Notes: generated by a model from the sequence alone, not told the origin. A stretch of DNA of 64,000 bases from Adiantum capillus-veneris (GCA_014529385.2 CM043950.1:68816935-68880934), one strand, 5' to 3'. Shown: positions 39,691 to 52,539, counted from the first letter of the stretch. Numbers and translations are program-made.

Positions 39691-40009
39691 AAACAAGACA
39701 AAGAGAGAGAAGACTTATTACACATGTGAACCAAAACTGAGTCTACGCTTCTTTTACTCACCAAAATTTGATCTTTGTGATTTCATCACAATATTATGGG
39801 TGTCTCGGAGCTAATTCTCTAAATATTCTTTTGACTCTCATGAGAGGGTATTCTCTCAGCCCTCCCACCCAACAACATGGTCTGTAGTTATTCTCTAGCA
39901 TTTGTTTTCCTATGACAGTTGTGAGAGCTTCAAATTTTTAGCGACTTCGACAATCCTTAACATTTGGGAGCGCATCTTCAAGTAGTAGAACATGTCTTCT
40001 AAGCCTAAC

Positions 40010-40293
40010 CATATTCTGAGTTGAAGTAGCATGAGGCTGGCAAATTAATCTCTCGGATTGTCATCAATATAGATGAAGAATTGACGGAAAGGTTCTTGGT
40101 GACGGGTAAGGTAACTATGGTCAACACTCTTCCAACAAGTCGTACTTCTTGGCATGCCAAAGCCTTTGGTCTTGATTTCTAAGTAATAGAGTTTCCATTC
40201 ATCCCTGGACAACCGTGTCACCATATTGTTGAATATTATGGCCAAGACCTCATTCCCCTGGCTAAAGCATTCAGCCGTCACTCTGAGAGTCAT
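40010..40293 (-). pseudogene. second unknown coding-like exon, minus strand
   Basis: TTTCTTTTGTAG followed shortly by ATG at 40293. The frame reads MTLRVTAECFSQGNEVLAII, then TRLSRDEWKLYYLEIKTKGF and HQEPFRQFFIYIDDNPRD to the stop at 40045-40047; readable text (LRIWLGLEDMFYYLKMR) continues beyond it. It lies upstream of the 39.3-39.7 kb exon on the same strand, so both may belong to one decayed gene. Family not recognised. Confidence 0.4.
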
Positions 40294-40319
40294 TTGTTAC
40301 TACAAAAGAAACATTTAAA

Positions 40320-42392
40320 GAAATTACAATTTCGTTGTTGAACAATTCAACCACTTTAACATACATCAAACCAAACACTTCCATTCAAGAAGTCTAGTCA
40401 AACAAGTACTACCAACCAATGTCACTTGTAGACGCTGCCATGAGAAAAATAACACATGAGTCCAGTCACAATAGCACTTTCCATATGCACAAATAATCTT
40501 TTCCAAGCAGTTAGAGTGTACATGGTCTCTACCCTTACACGTGTACCATAAACCATCCATATCACTTCATGATCTCATTTCAAAACCATAATCCAACCAC
40601 ATCACAAGGGTGAGCACTCCACCCAACTCGGGTGAGGCCCAACCAATCCCGCATAACCACTTTAGAACATAACATGGCTGCAAAAATTTTGGCAGCATAA
40701 CCAAATCCAAAAAAAAAACCATGAGCCACACCGGCTTCCACCATAAAATCACAACCATAATCCATGAGGGAGTCTCAGCCCTTAACCATAAATCATAATC
40801 ACACTAAACCAACTCCCACACTTGGAGTTTGACATATCCTCTACAATCAATCAGAGTCCACACACATATGACCCTTAAGACATGATTCTTTCCTGCATAA
40901 AAAGAGTTCGACTAGAAACTAATCATGATATAAAAATATAATTTTGACAACATCCAACCATGCAAAGTTGATGCATCACATCTGCACTTCACCTCCGTAG
41001 CACATCAAGCTAGGTTTGGCCTAGAAAGGTGGAAAGCAATCATAACCATGCATATGACGCATCCACATCAACCCATAAGTTTCCATACATCATATGCTAA
41101 CATTCTATCACCATAAAACATGATGCAAAACAGCTCCGACCTTTAGGTCAACCATAAACCATAACTTAACACATATGTAAGAAACAACTTTTCAACATTT
41201 TTGGGAGCGTGCATAACATGAAAATGAAAGTGTTTGAGCTCAAATCAATGCATCAAGTTCAGCTCTATAATATAGAATATCACTCGATCACATCACTTTA
41301 CCCATATGGTACTTACACAATAAACGGTAACCCAGAAAGCCACTTTAATCATGTCGGCTATGCGATTCAGGATGTCTAACCATATACTCTCACATAAGTT
41401 TACGAGCATCCAACACCTGAAAACCAAACAAGACAACAAATACATTAGCCTTCGATGTGTTTTACAGGTATCAATGGACTATACCAGTTGTTATCCATGT
41501 CCATCTTTGAACATTTTTAAAAAACATTCTAGTTTAGTCCAAAGTAATTATGTTCTTTTTATATATAAGTTTTTATAAACTCAATTTTTTTTTGTATTTT
41601 AGTCTTAGCATAGAGGGTCTTATTACCCAGCATAAAACAACTTTGAGTAAATTAATGGAGCTCCACCTGTAAAGAAGTATAAACATGCTATAAATGAGTA
41701 TAAATTTTGAACTGATATAGTTTAAAGAGTAATCTTATCCTTCCTACTTTCTTCAAGTTACAAACTCCCATCAAGTGGTGAATGCAAATAAAGTTTTTCT
41801 TTTTCCCGTTTTTATCAAAACCAGGTGTCAGTATGTAGTGTAACTAAAAAAAGCGCCATAGGATCGCCCATAATAGTGTGTTTTAGCAGGCAATGTACGG
41901 TACAAAAGGAATCTCAAACTACACCAAACCATAGGTGTTTACACCAGTAATTAACAGTGACAGTACCTTTACACCAGTAATTAATAGCGACAGTACCGTC
42001 CACAGAAGACAATAGTGATCCAGGGAACACCTTCATCCTAAAGCATTTTACTGTAATGATACCGATACATCCATATGCAAGAACAGACCCTTTTGGGGTG
42101 TACCCAAAGCTCTAATGTGGGATACTTACCTTCTCAGTGGCCAAAACCTTTCTCAAGCCAATAAGCCAGTTATCATGGATTTCAACAGAATAGCTTTAAG
42201 TCAAAGTGGTATCAATTACCAGCTAGAACATTTAAGTACAGCCTTGCTACAACATCTTTGTTTAAGTGCACCCTTATTTAGGCGCTAACCCAGCTAAGGG
42301 GTTTAGCTAAAAAATCCTTTAGTTAGTGCCATTAATTGTCAGAGTAAAGCAACTATACAGTGGTTTTTATTTAGAGAATGCAGCAAGTTATA
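40320..42392. other. AT-rich non-coding stretch
   Basis: CCATAAACCATAA-type words recur between 40550 and 41170. A near-repeat ACACCAGTAATTAA(C/T)AG occurs at about 41942 and 41970. No gene seen. Confidence 0.4.
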
Positions 42393-42410
42393 CCCCCCCC
42401 CCCCCCCCCC
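42393..42410 (+). repeat. 18-nt poly-C run
   Basis: Uninterrupted C run, directly before the tandem duplication. Confidence 0.9.
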
Positions 42411-43200
42411 ATATTTTAGGTAGTGTTTCCAATCATTGTCCTGTAGCTGAAACCAATAATCATCGGGTTAGACCCACCCTTTTTAATAGATTTTTGTCGT
42501 ACAGTCTGCATAAAAACATATAATGCATGGTCCAGCCAGGTGGTAATACCCCAGTAAGCAAATGAACAGTTTTCTCAGTGCAGCCAGAAAATTAGTAAGT
42601 TAAGACCAAAGAGTCAATCATTAACCAAATGATGCTATGCATAGCCAGTTAAAAACGGGGCTAAAGCAGTTTACCAATACCCTTTAGCGGTGTTACCAAT
42701 GTCGTCCCATACCATGGTATTTTACCAACCAACCAACTCGTAGCCTGCTGCTCTACCAAGCCGAGTCAAACCACCCATATACAAAGCAATACCAAGTATG
42801 TAGCAGTTATGTCCCCCTATTTTAAGTTGTTACCAAAGGCAATGTTATGTGACTGAAACCAGTAATCATTGGGTTAGACCCTTCCCCTTTAAAAAAAAAT
42901 TATATCGTATAGTCTGCGAAAAATACATATTGCATGGTCCAGCCAGGTGGTAGTACCCCACTATCAAGTAGATAACTTATAGTTTTCTCAGTGCGGCCAA
43001 AAAAACCAATAAGTTAATCTTAGAAATCAATTTATTAACCATATGATGCCAAGCATAGCTAGTAAAAAGCGGGGCTATAACATTTTAGCAATACTTCTTA
43101 GTGGTGTTTCCAAAGCCATGCCATCCCACACCATGGTTTCATCAACTCATAGCATGCTCTGTCAAGCTGAGTTAAACTAACCATACACAGAGAAATACTA
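42411..43200 (+). repeat. tandem duplication, two diverged units of about 390 bp
   Basis: GCATGGTCCAGCCAGGTGGT, GGGTTAGACCC and TTTTCTCAGTGC(A/G)GCCA occur in the same order in unit 1 (about 42411-42800) and unit 2 (about 42820-43200). On the minus strand this lies behind the mini-exon of the 43.3-kb module, so it may be part of that intron. Confidence 0.75.
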
Positions 43201-43263
43201 TAACACTAGTCTCAAAAATATTAATTGTAACACAATCAATGAGACCAAAATATGGTAACCAAC

Positions 43264-43400
43264 ATGTGTCATAGCAGTTGCAAGCTCCATTGAAGGTGCA
43301 GTAAAAAAAAGAATTACAACCACTCCTCACACTTTACGCAAGCAGAACTCACACAAAGCTAAGTGAGGGGCAGAGTGCGCCCTCACCTCTTAAATAGATG
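43264..43400 (-). promoter_or_regulatory. PLE 5' module on the minus strand: TATA-like box, hairpin, ATG mini-exon
   Basis: Read on the minus strand: CTATTTAAGAGGTGAGGGCG, then CCCCTCACTTAGC, forming the GGTGAGGG/CCCTCAC hairpin. ATG at 43290 opens nine codons, MELATAMTH, ending at 43264 right before GTTGGTTA. Length, position and donor equal the other modules although the residues have changed. Confidence 0.55.
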
Positions 43401-43836
<436 letters not shown>

Positions 43837-44349
43837 CTGTTTTAACTCATATAATAAAGCATGGCTTAAAGCTATTGTTTGTCAGATAGTAATCCTGCTC
43901 TTACCGCTTATGAAATGATTCTTTATTGGATCACTATCATTGTATACTAGAATGAGGCTTCATTCTCATATGCCATGTACAAAGATAATTCTAAGACTGA
44001 GTTGTTTTTCTATGAATTTTTCCTTTTCTCTAAAGCTAGCTACCTTTTGAATGTAAAAGCTCATTTATGTCTTATTATATAAGTTAAAACAGCTACACAC
44101 ACGTCCTATACATAAGGTTTTTTCAAATTTTTTAAAAATCGGGACATTGGCTTTAGAGAATATCTTGAATCTTGGTTCTATGCTTGGACCCACTGCCTTT
44201 AATTCCTTGATTCGTTGGCTAGAGTTAGGTGGTCCTACATAGGCTAAGATTTTGGTTTCCTGCTCACGACTTTCATGGTCTCTGACCTTGCCGGTTTAAG
44301 GATTGCAGGCCCAAAGTACTGGACTAATTGTATATATACTTTCTTTCAG

Positions 44350-47300
44350 GATCATAAACACTTTAAGTTGACAACTCGCATGAGGGTGAACCACGACCTA
44401 GAGAAACATACAAGGACTTTAGAACAAATTAGATTTTACCTAAAGGACCATACTCCTAAAAATGCCCTAGCTGTTAGAACTATACCTTTTTTGGATAGAC
44501 AGGCCAAACATTGTATTACGTACTACCACAAGTAATCCATGCCTTACTAACTAATTTTGTCTATTGCAGACCCTTGCTCTCTTGCAAGGCTTGGAACTAT
44601 CTATTAAACCCCTTTTTGTGGCTACCTCTGTTGTCCTCAGATGTATTGGCAGTCTAAATGCTTCTCCATTAATATATGATTTGGCTCTATCTTCTGATAA
44701 AAAATTGTCTATCTTACATGTCATGCTATCCTTTAATGATTGGGTCAAAATTTTAGCTACCTTGGACAAGGACTCCAAAGATGGGACGATTATGATTGCT
44801 CCGTAAATAGCCCAATTTCCTATTCTTTCTTTATAGTATCAGGAAAAGCTTGCCTTATTCTCTTCTTCTGGAGATGATCTATCTAACTTTTTGAAAAAAT
44901 TGTGTGGGCTCAATCCATCTTTTATTAGTGCCCCTACTGCCCCTTCTATTCCTCAAACCGGTGGAATATTTTGCAGAGATAGCACAGCACTTGAGGCTAT
45001 CAAGGAATTCCAAAACAACCTTTGCTCCCTAAGTGACTCTAACCTTTTAGAAATGGTTCCCAAGGTATCAAAGGTTTTTCCTTTCCTCCCTGTCAGACAT
45101 ATGAAATTGAATCCTTTGGTGTGGATCTTCAGCTTTGGGTTCTTCCTAACAAAGCGGTTTTGGCACCTATTCTTAGCGAGACTTGGGTATATCTGGCTAA
45201 CCTTCCAACGACCACTATTGAGGACTCTAGACTCAAAATTCTGAAAGGAGGCCAGTTCTTAGACAAATGAGAACTCATAAAAGCCCCCTTCAAACTTAAC
45301 CTGATAGACCACTCCAAGTGCTCATCTAATACAAGTCTATACATACGGACAAAAGGGAACATAGAGTTTGCTAAAAGTAATCCTGATTTCTACACGAAAT
45401 CCATTTGGAATATCTTTTGACCTTATATTCAATGTGCTTGTAAATTTCTAGATCCTAAAGCCCCATGTGAATCCAACATTATGTGGTTTGACCATGCTAT
45501 TTTGCTTATCCTCAATCATTTGGACCAACTCTTTCATGAAAAACCAGTGGAATTTCATTTGTCTCTCATCAGCTCTAGACTTGGTGGCTAGGCCAAATTA
45601 TGCTTGATATCCTCAAAGAATTGAAAGCTGATGAACCTAGGACCTATCTAACTACCTATTCAAATTACAAGAGTGTCTACATTATCACCAGTCTTATTAA
45701 ACGGTGTATTGATGATGATGATTCCCCCTCACTAAAAAGACCCAACTCTATTGCCACTCCCAATTCATTCACTTCATTCTTGACTCCCAGCTCCTCCTCT
45801 AATTTAACTAGAGGAAAATCTCGTAGCTTCACTAGGGGAAGAGGAAAGAATACCTCCATCAGGCACCTTCTTGACTTATGATCACTTATGATTGTGCAGG
45901 TTGCTGTTGGCCCTTGTGGAAGGTTATCCCTCACCAAAAAGGCGTCGGATAAAAAATTTATCTACGAACATTGTCTTTTTCAAAATGTACTTCTCGATTG
46001 GGTACACCCTAAAACACTTTTCTATGAATTTTTTGACTTATTATTTAGAAACCATGAGATACTTGATAATGTTCTTATTAATTGGAGGTATCAACAACCT
46101 ATTAAGAATGTGGCCTACAGTAATGATTTCTTAAGACACAGCACTATGCCTATTTGTGATTGTGCTAAATTTATCTCGTACTGCAAAGATTTTGACACTT
46201 ATGGCTTACATGTCTGCACTTGTAATCTGGATCTCATTGAAAATACCACAAGCAAGAAAATCCTTACTAAAGGACTTAATCACATACCCACTTTTACAAA
46301 AAACTCATATCTTGCTCTAACAGCTTTACTTAGTTGTCTAACTGACCTTGTCAGTACTCTTTGAGTGGAGAAGACAATCCTACTGGACTTAATAAAACTG
46401 GTTGAAAAATGCTTCTCTCAAAAGATCTCACATATACCTTTTCAATGGATTTCTACTAACAGCTCTTGGATCACACCACAACTAGCTAAGGATTTTCAAA
46501 GACTTTCACATAATTGGGTTATTGTTGGACTTGATAAAAGATCCAATTTTCCCACTCTTATATGCAAAAACTTGGCCTGAAATGCAGCACACTCTAGGAT
46601 TTCTGGGAAGGAATTCACTCCACTTAAAGCTCCCCCCTATGAAGTCACTTGTGATATTTCAAAACATCTTGAAAGTATAGGGTATTTTGATCAAAATACC
46701 AAACTTCTTGTACTTTTTCCCACCTATAAGTTACACAAACATAATCTTAGATGGATATCTGATGCCTCGAATAGTATTTTTTCTAATATTACAAAAGATA
46801 TTACCCTTTGCCTTGAACTTATTCTTTTTGAATTTGAAAATATATGTGGCTCTAAATAGAAAATTTGCTCTAACTTTCTTCAAATTCACTACAATCCTTT
46901 TTGGTTAGTTAAAAATGCCATTGAGGTTACTCTTAACCTACCAAAACGAATCTTTCATCTCTTTACAGCTGATATTACTCAATCTTATGAGAATATACCC
47001 GGTAGAAGGGGAATTAGGATTGAAAGATGTTCTATCTTAGATGATTAAACTGGCCTTCAAAAATGCTAAGGTGAATGGTTACTCTTACATATCACTTTCC
47101 AGACAACCTAGATGGATTAAAAAGACACAATCTTCTCATCCCCTTCACTTCGATGATGTAGAACTATTCAATAACATATCTTGGGTACTTGATAATTGTA
47201 CCATTCTCTTCAGAGGACAGTGGTTTAATCAAAGCTAGGGAATTCCTATGGGATTTTCCTGCTCACTTGTAATGTGTAATCTATGCCTAGCCTTCTTTTA

Positions 47301-47866
47301 ATACAAATGGTTTCTAAAAACCATGAGTGACAAAAGTAAATATCATATACTTCCACTTTTTAATCATATTTGCAAATACATGGATGACTTATTAAACCTC
47401 AACAATGGATTATTCTCGGATGAGATTAACCTTGTTTATCCCAACTGCATAAAGATTGAACCAACCTTTATTTGTACATGGGTTTACTTCACCATCTGGA
47501 TTTTTTGCCACTACTGTCCAATTCCTTAACTTTTCTATTAAACTACATAGCCCTTGTGTAGGAGACTATGACCAAAAGTCTTCTTGGAAAAGAGACCTGT
47601 TAGATATCCCACCTATTGAACTCTTGAAAAAGAACAGTAACCGTCCATATAAAGCTACTCTTGGTACATGTAGAAGCCTCCTATACCTTATAGTTTACTC
47701 CTCTTCCAACTGCTTCTTTGCTTGGGAAGACATTAAAATTCTTATTCATAAATTTTGCCTTAATGGCTTCAAAAGAAAGGACATAATTAACAAAATTGTA
47801 GAATACCTTTCTCATAACGATTGGTCTCTGGCTTACATTTCAACCAACTTAACCTCATTTATCTGA
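44350..47866 (+). pseudogene. PLE copy A polyprotein with reverse transcriptase, decayed
   Basis: Exon from 44350 (DHKHFKLTTRMRVNHD) after TTTCTTTCAG. Then an N-terminal region without known domain (FGVDLQLWVLPN, IRTKGNIEFAKSNPDFY), an acidic patch CIDDDDSPS and a basic TRGKSRSFTRGRGKN. Next CDCAKFISYCKDFDTYGLHV with LIENTTSKKILTKGL, which resembles the conserved PLE segment before the RT. RT: VIVGLDKRSN, LVLFPTYKLHKHNLRW, ADITQSYENIP, GIPMGFSCS, KYMDDLL (YMDD at 47377-47388). The thumb part has GFFATTVQFLNFSIKLHSPC in another frame. Several stops (for example before GIPMG) and frameshifts. No GIY-YIG endonuclease was recognised after the RT. Confidence 0.8.
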
Positions 47867-47934
47867 TTAGGTACTAGGCCCATTCACAACGGGCCTACTA
47901 TCGACCCATTGTGTATGGTGTCTGGACACGGCGG

Positions 47935-47936
<2 letters not shown>
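47867..47936 (+). other. 3' terminal hairpin of PLE copy A
   Basis: TAGGCCC, nine-base loop, GGGCCTA, then CGACCCATTGTGTATGGTG and about 20 nt to (AC)n. Nearly the same layout at 14571-14637. Confidence 0.7.

Positions 47937-48000
<64 letters not shown>
47937..48000 (+). repeat. (AC)n joining PLE copies A and B
   Basis: 64 bp of pure AC between the 3' end of copy A and the 5' end of copy B. Confidence 0.95.
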
Positions 48001-48004
<4 letters not shown>

Positions 48005-48400
48005 TTACCTATATAGTAGTTTGATTATTTATATAGAACAAAAAAACATGTATTTTTTAACACAGATCCCTTGTGGAAATACATTTTTGAAAAAGAAATA
48101 AGTTGGTGTGGTTTTTTTTTTTTTTTAATGGGGGGTAAACCTCCTCCTTCCAAATACCACATGGGAACCCACCCCTTGGGGGATTTTTTGAGGTAGTTGA
48201 TTTCATTACCTTAAACCTCACGCCCATTGGCTCTGTCTGTCTCACTTAACTACACTGCAATGCGTATGATATCCCCTACATGGGGTCTCTCTCCCTCTCA
48301 AGTCCCCATATGTAAGAAGGAGTGGCCATAGAGGCGGCTTGGGAGGCAATAGCTACTGAGTACTTGATCGTGGGCATCTTCACCTTGAACTTGCCTGAAG

Positions 48401-48538
48401 GCACTATATAAGGTGAGGGTGCTCTAGGCCCTCACTTAGTCTATGGGTTTATTTTCCTCTGCGTATATTTTTCAAGGAGAGGTATGAGGCTTTTTTTGGT
48501 ACTGAGCAGCTATGGAAGTTGTGAAGCTACCATCTCAG
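48401..48538 (+). promoter_or_regulatory. PLE copy B promoter, hairpin and mini-exon
   Basis: TATATAAGG at 48405, then GGTGAGGGTGC...GGCCCTCACTTAG forming a hairpin near the expected transcription start, then ATG at 48512 with MEVVKLPSQ ending at 48538 before GTTGGTAC. The donor follows CAG, a good plant exon end. The distance from TATA to ATG is 107 bp, against 104 bp in copy C. Confidence 0.7.
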
Positions 48539-50473
48539 GTTGGTACTCACCTTGATACCTTGATGAGATACATTAATGGTTTTTTCTGCTAAAATGTGCA
48601 GTTACCAACTGACGGTACTTGGTTTTTTCCTTAGATTTTTTCTACGACTACATAACTAAGCAATTAAAGATGGCTTGAAGTACATTGATGATCATACTGA
48701 TTACTGTTGGGTTTTTTGGCCATTTTAGGGTATTAGTTTTTGCCTTTTGTGGATTGTACAGTACCTGTAAATCATTTTTGATAAAGGTATTTTAATAATC
48801 CATACAAGTGGTGCTTGATGTGCAATATTCAGACAAAAAAATGGAGGATCTTATACGAGATCTTGTCGTTTGTCTGGCCTAGTGTCGAGGCTATTCTTCA
48901 CTTTATCAGATACATGGAAATTTTTGCATACTACTGCGTAGTATGAAGGGGCTTTGTTTCTTTTGAACAAAAGGTTGGTTTTTTTAGCTTGAACAATGCA
49001 TGTAACTCATTTTAGATGTTATGTTAACCAATGCTCAACCAGTATATTAATGCTTTAATGTGGCAATACTTGGATAGTAAAAAATGGGGGACCTTATACT
49101 TGATACTGTCGTTTTTCTTGCCTAGAGTCGGGGCTTTTGGGACTTTGTATCAAACGCATGGAAATTTTGGCATACTACTGCGTAGTCGAAAGGGGTTTTG
49201 TCCTCCCTCATGCCACTTTTGGGATTGTTACATTTACAAAGGATCCCACGTAGTAGGTTATATCGCATAAAGTTGACAGAACTAGTAACATATATGGGCT
49301 TTTCCTCTTTACTAATCTTCTTAACTTAGCCTCTTTTAGTGTTTTTTCTCATTAAACTTACAAACTCCGATAGATTGATATTCGTAAATGAATATGAGAT
49401 TATTGATATGGCTTGACAAAAGACAATTTTTTTTCCTTCAAAACAAAGGAAGGTATCTATTATTGGTACTGAGGACACTTTATGGCTTCATGGTACTTGG
49501 TAAAGCTAGTGAAATCATAGCCTGAAAAAATTGGCAAAGTTGTTCTAGTATTGGTACATATTTTAAGCTGATAATTAGGCTACTTTATGCTACTTAGGAA
49601 TATGGGCCTAACAAATTGGCAAAACAATATCTAAAAAACTAACCTATGGGTTAAAATAGGCACTTGGATCAAAAGGGGTAATGGCCTTTTGATCAAAATG
49701 ATATATATGTTAAATATCTATTTAACGGTCTTTTAAAACATTGAACTATAAAGAAACCATACAAATATTGACATTAAATGAGATAAATAAACTTTTTTTT
49801 ACTAAAAAGAACTAAATGACATGAGCATTTTGGCCAATGGTTTTAAGTTAAAAAGGGTTGTAAGTTGGACATGGATAATAAATGATATAGCCCATTGACA
49901 CCTGTAATACACATCCAAGGCTAATGAATTTGTTGTCTTTTTTGGATGATGCAAGTGAGGACTCTATCCTTTCTTGGAATTTTTTTTGGCTTAAAGCTAT
50001 TGTCTGTCGGATAGTATACCTACTCTTACCACTTGGGAAATAATTCTTTATTGGATCACTATCATTGTATATTAGAATCAGGCTTCAGTCTCATATGCCA
50101 TGTACAAAGATAATTCTAAGACTGAGTTGTTTTTGTACTATTTTTTTCCTTTTCTCTAAAGCCAGCTACCTTTTGAATGTAAAAGTTCATTTATGTCTTA
50201 TTATATAAGTTAAAACAGCTACACACACGTCCTATACATAAGGTTTTTTCAAATTTTTTAAACCGGGACACTGGCTTTAGAGAATATCTTGAATCTTGGT
50301 TATATGCTTGGACCCACTGCCTTTAATTCCTTGATTGGTTGGCTGGTGTTAGGTGGTCCTACATAGGCTAAGATTCTGGTTTCCATCTCACGACTTTCAT
50401 GGTCTCTCACCTTGCCGGTTGAAGGATTGCAGGCCCAAAATACTGGACTAATCGTATATATACTTTCTTTTAG

Positions 50474-51607
50474 GATCACAAACACTTTAAGTTGACAACT
50501 CGCATGAAGGTAAACCACGACCCAAAGAAACATACAAGGATTTTAAAACAAATTAGATTTTACCTAAAGGACCAGACTCCTAAAAATGCCCTAGCTATTA
50601 GAACTATACCTTTTTTGGCTAGACAAGCCAAACATTGTATTACATACTACCACAAGTAATCCATGACTTACTATCTAATTTTGTATATTGCAGACCCTTG
50701 ATCTCTTGCAAGGCTTGGAACTATCTTCTGAACCCCTTTCTGTGGCTACCTCTCTTGTCCTCATATGTATTGGTAGTCTGGATGCTTCTCAATTAATATA
50801 TGATTCAGCTTTATCTTCCAACAAAAAATTGTCTATCTTACACATGCTGTCCTTTAATGATTGGGTCAAAATTCTAGCTACCTTGGACAAGGACTCCAAA
50901 GATGGGGTGAATATGATTGCTCACAATACATAGCCCAACTACCTATTCTTTCTTCACAATATCAGCAAGAGCTTGCCTTATTCTCTTCTTTTGGAGCTGA
51001 TCTATCTAACTTTTTGAAAAAAAATTGTGGGCTCAATCCATATTTTATTAGTGCCCCTGCTACCCCTTCTATTCCTCAAACCGATGGAATATTTTGCAAA
51101 GATAACGCAGCACTTGAGGCTGCCAAGGAATTCCAAAACAATCTTTGCTCCCTAACTGACTCTAACCTTTTAGAAATGGTTCCCAAGGTATCCAAGGTTT
51201 TTCCTTTCCTCCTTGTCAGACAAATTGAAATTGAATCCTTTGGTGTGGATCATCAACTTTGGGTTCTTCCTGACAAAGATTCATTGGCATCTATTGAGGA
51301 TTGTAGACTCAAAATACTGAAAGGAGGCCAATTCTTAGACAAAGGAGAACTCATAAAAGCCCCCTTCAACCTCAACCTTATAGACCACTCCAAGTGCTCA
51401 TCTAATACATGTCTATACATACGAACAAAAGGGAACATGGAGTATGCTGATTTCTACACAGAATCCATTTGGAATGTCTTTCAACCTTATATTAAATATG
51501 CTTGTAAATTTCTAGACCCTAAAGCCCCATGTGAATCCAGCACTATGTGGTTTGACCATGCTATCTAGTTTATCCTCAATCATTTGGACCAATTCTTTCT
51601 TGAAACA
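50474..51607 (+). pseudogene. PLE copy B N-terminal coding region
   Basis: Acceptor TTCTTTTAG at 50465-50473, then DHKHFKLTTRMKVNHD. After a short break the best preserved N-terminal frame of the three copies runs from 50861 to 51568 (235 codons): YIAQLPILSSQYQQELALF, FGADLSNFLKKN, FGVDHQLWVLPD and KFLDPKAPCESSTMWFDHAI. A 2-nt insertion near 50920 shifts the frame relative to copy C. No known domain; it is the part of the PLE protein before the RT. Confidence 0.7.
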
Positions 51608-52355
51608 TAGGATGATCACAATATATTGTTACTTTTTTAATTAACTGATTTTCATGATAGGTCTACCTTAGCATTAGGTGGAAGAAATTTGATATTTCAC
51701 ACTATCTAAATGCCACTTTAACATATAGATATAAACTTTAATTTATACATGTTGCCAATATCTTATGACTAGAGGTGTGTTTCACGAAAAAAAAGTACCC
51801 AAGGATATCACCTACAGATACACGGCTAGGATGCATGTGTGCACAGACCCTGTTAAGGTGAGAAATTAGCATTAGCACGTGCCAAACAAGCTTTAAATTT
51901 CCTCATTGTTAGTATCAGTACAAGCTACATCCCATCTCCTCGAACTAGACTATACTTGGCAAGAAATGCCAAGTACATTTGTCTTAGCAAGAAATGCCAA
52001 GACAAATGTACAATATTCAAAATACACATTTCTATGTATACATTTGAGTGCGTGAGGGAATTCTCTTTGGATTGACAATTATCACAAGCGGGTGGAGTGG
52101 CCATGTACTTGTCGTCCCATAATGTGAGAATGTGTTTTAATGGATTTATCTTGTTGGATGGTGGAAGGTACAAACTTCAGCACCTTGCTCAACTAAAGAT
52201 CCATTGCCACGTATTGTATCTTCTCATATTTTATCAAGTTTTTAATGAATATCAAATTAAATTATTGACTCATGGTTTTCAAATATTTTGATCTAATAGT
52301 ATGTAGTATAATTTAATTATACAGTTTGATTATCCAAGGGGATTTTCATTTCAAA
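51608..52355. other. non-coding spacer between PLE copies B and C
   Basis: AT-rich and unrelated to the PLE. It holds a perfect 13-bp inverted repeat at 51973-51985 and 51999-52011 (GTACATTTGTCTT) with a 13-nt loop. No gene seen. Confidence 0.5.
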
Positions 52356-52461
52356 CACACACACACACACACACACACACTTGGACTACTCTTAATACCC
52401 ATAGCTCAAGATTATCTTTTTTCCTAGAAAATTTTGTAAAATCTCGCTCTCCCTCTTATGT

Positions 52462-52534
<73 letters not shown>
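52356..52534 (+). repeat. two (AC)n tracts before PLE copy C
   Basis: (AC)n at about 52356-52380 and 52462-52534 (one GC interruption), separated by 80 bp. The second touches the 5' end of copy C. Confidence 0.95.

Positions 52535-52539
<5 letters not shown>

Larger units (their letters stand above)
48001..51607 (+). mobile_element. Penelope-like element, copy B (5' end intact, 3'-truncated)
   Basis: Begins ATGTTTACCTATATAG at the (AC)n. A 511-bp leader, the TATA box and the mini-exon follow, then an intron of 1.9 kb, exon at 50474, and coding sequence that stops matching at about 51607, before the RT. The break is abrupt and the next DNA is unrelated, so this is a 3' truncation, unlike the 5' truncation of copy A. 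Confidence 0.85.

Noticed and set aside
40567-40765. Minus-strand ORFs of about 60 codons rich in Trp, Leu and Phe
   Set aside because: Two overlapping frames of similar length, no acceptor or motif, in CCATAA-repeat DNA; probably chance.
42411-43200. CRISPR-like or satellite array
   Set aside because: Only two diverged units of about 390 bp, no short regular repeats; a simple tandem duplication in a eukaryotic genome.
44891-45881. Group II intron or non-LTR (LINE) reverse transcriptase as identity of the 44-58 kb elements
   Set aside because: The RT motifs with KLHK, GIPMG and the DITQCYENIP-type first motif, and the HV-LIEN-KILTKGL segment before the RT, fit PLEs. No endonuclease of APE type and no intron RNA domains were seen.
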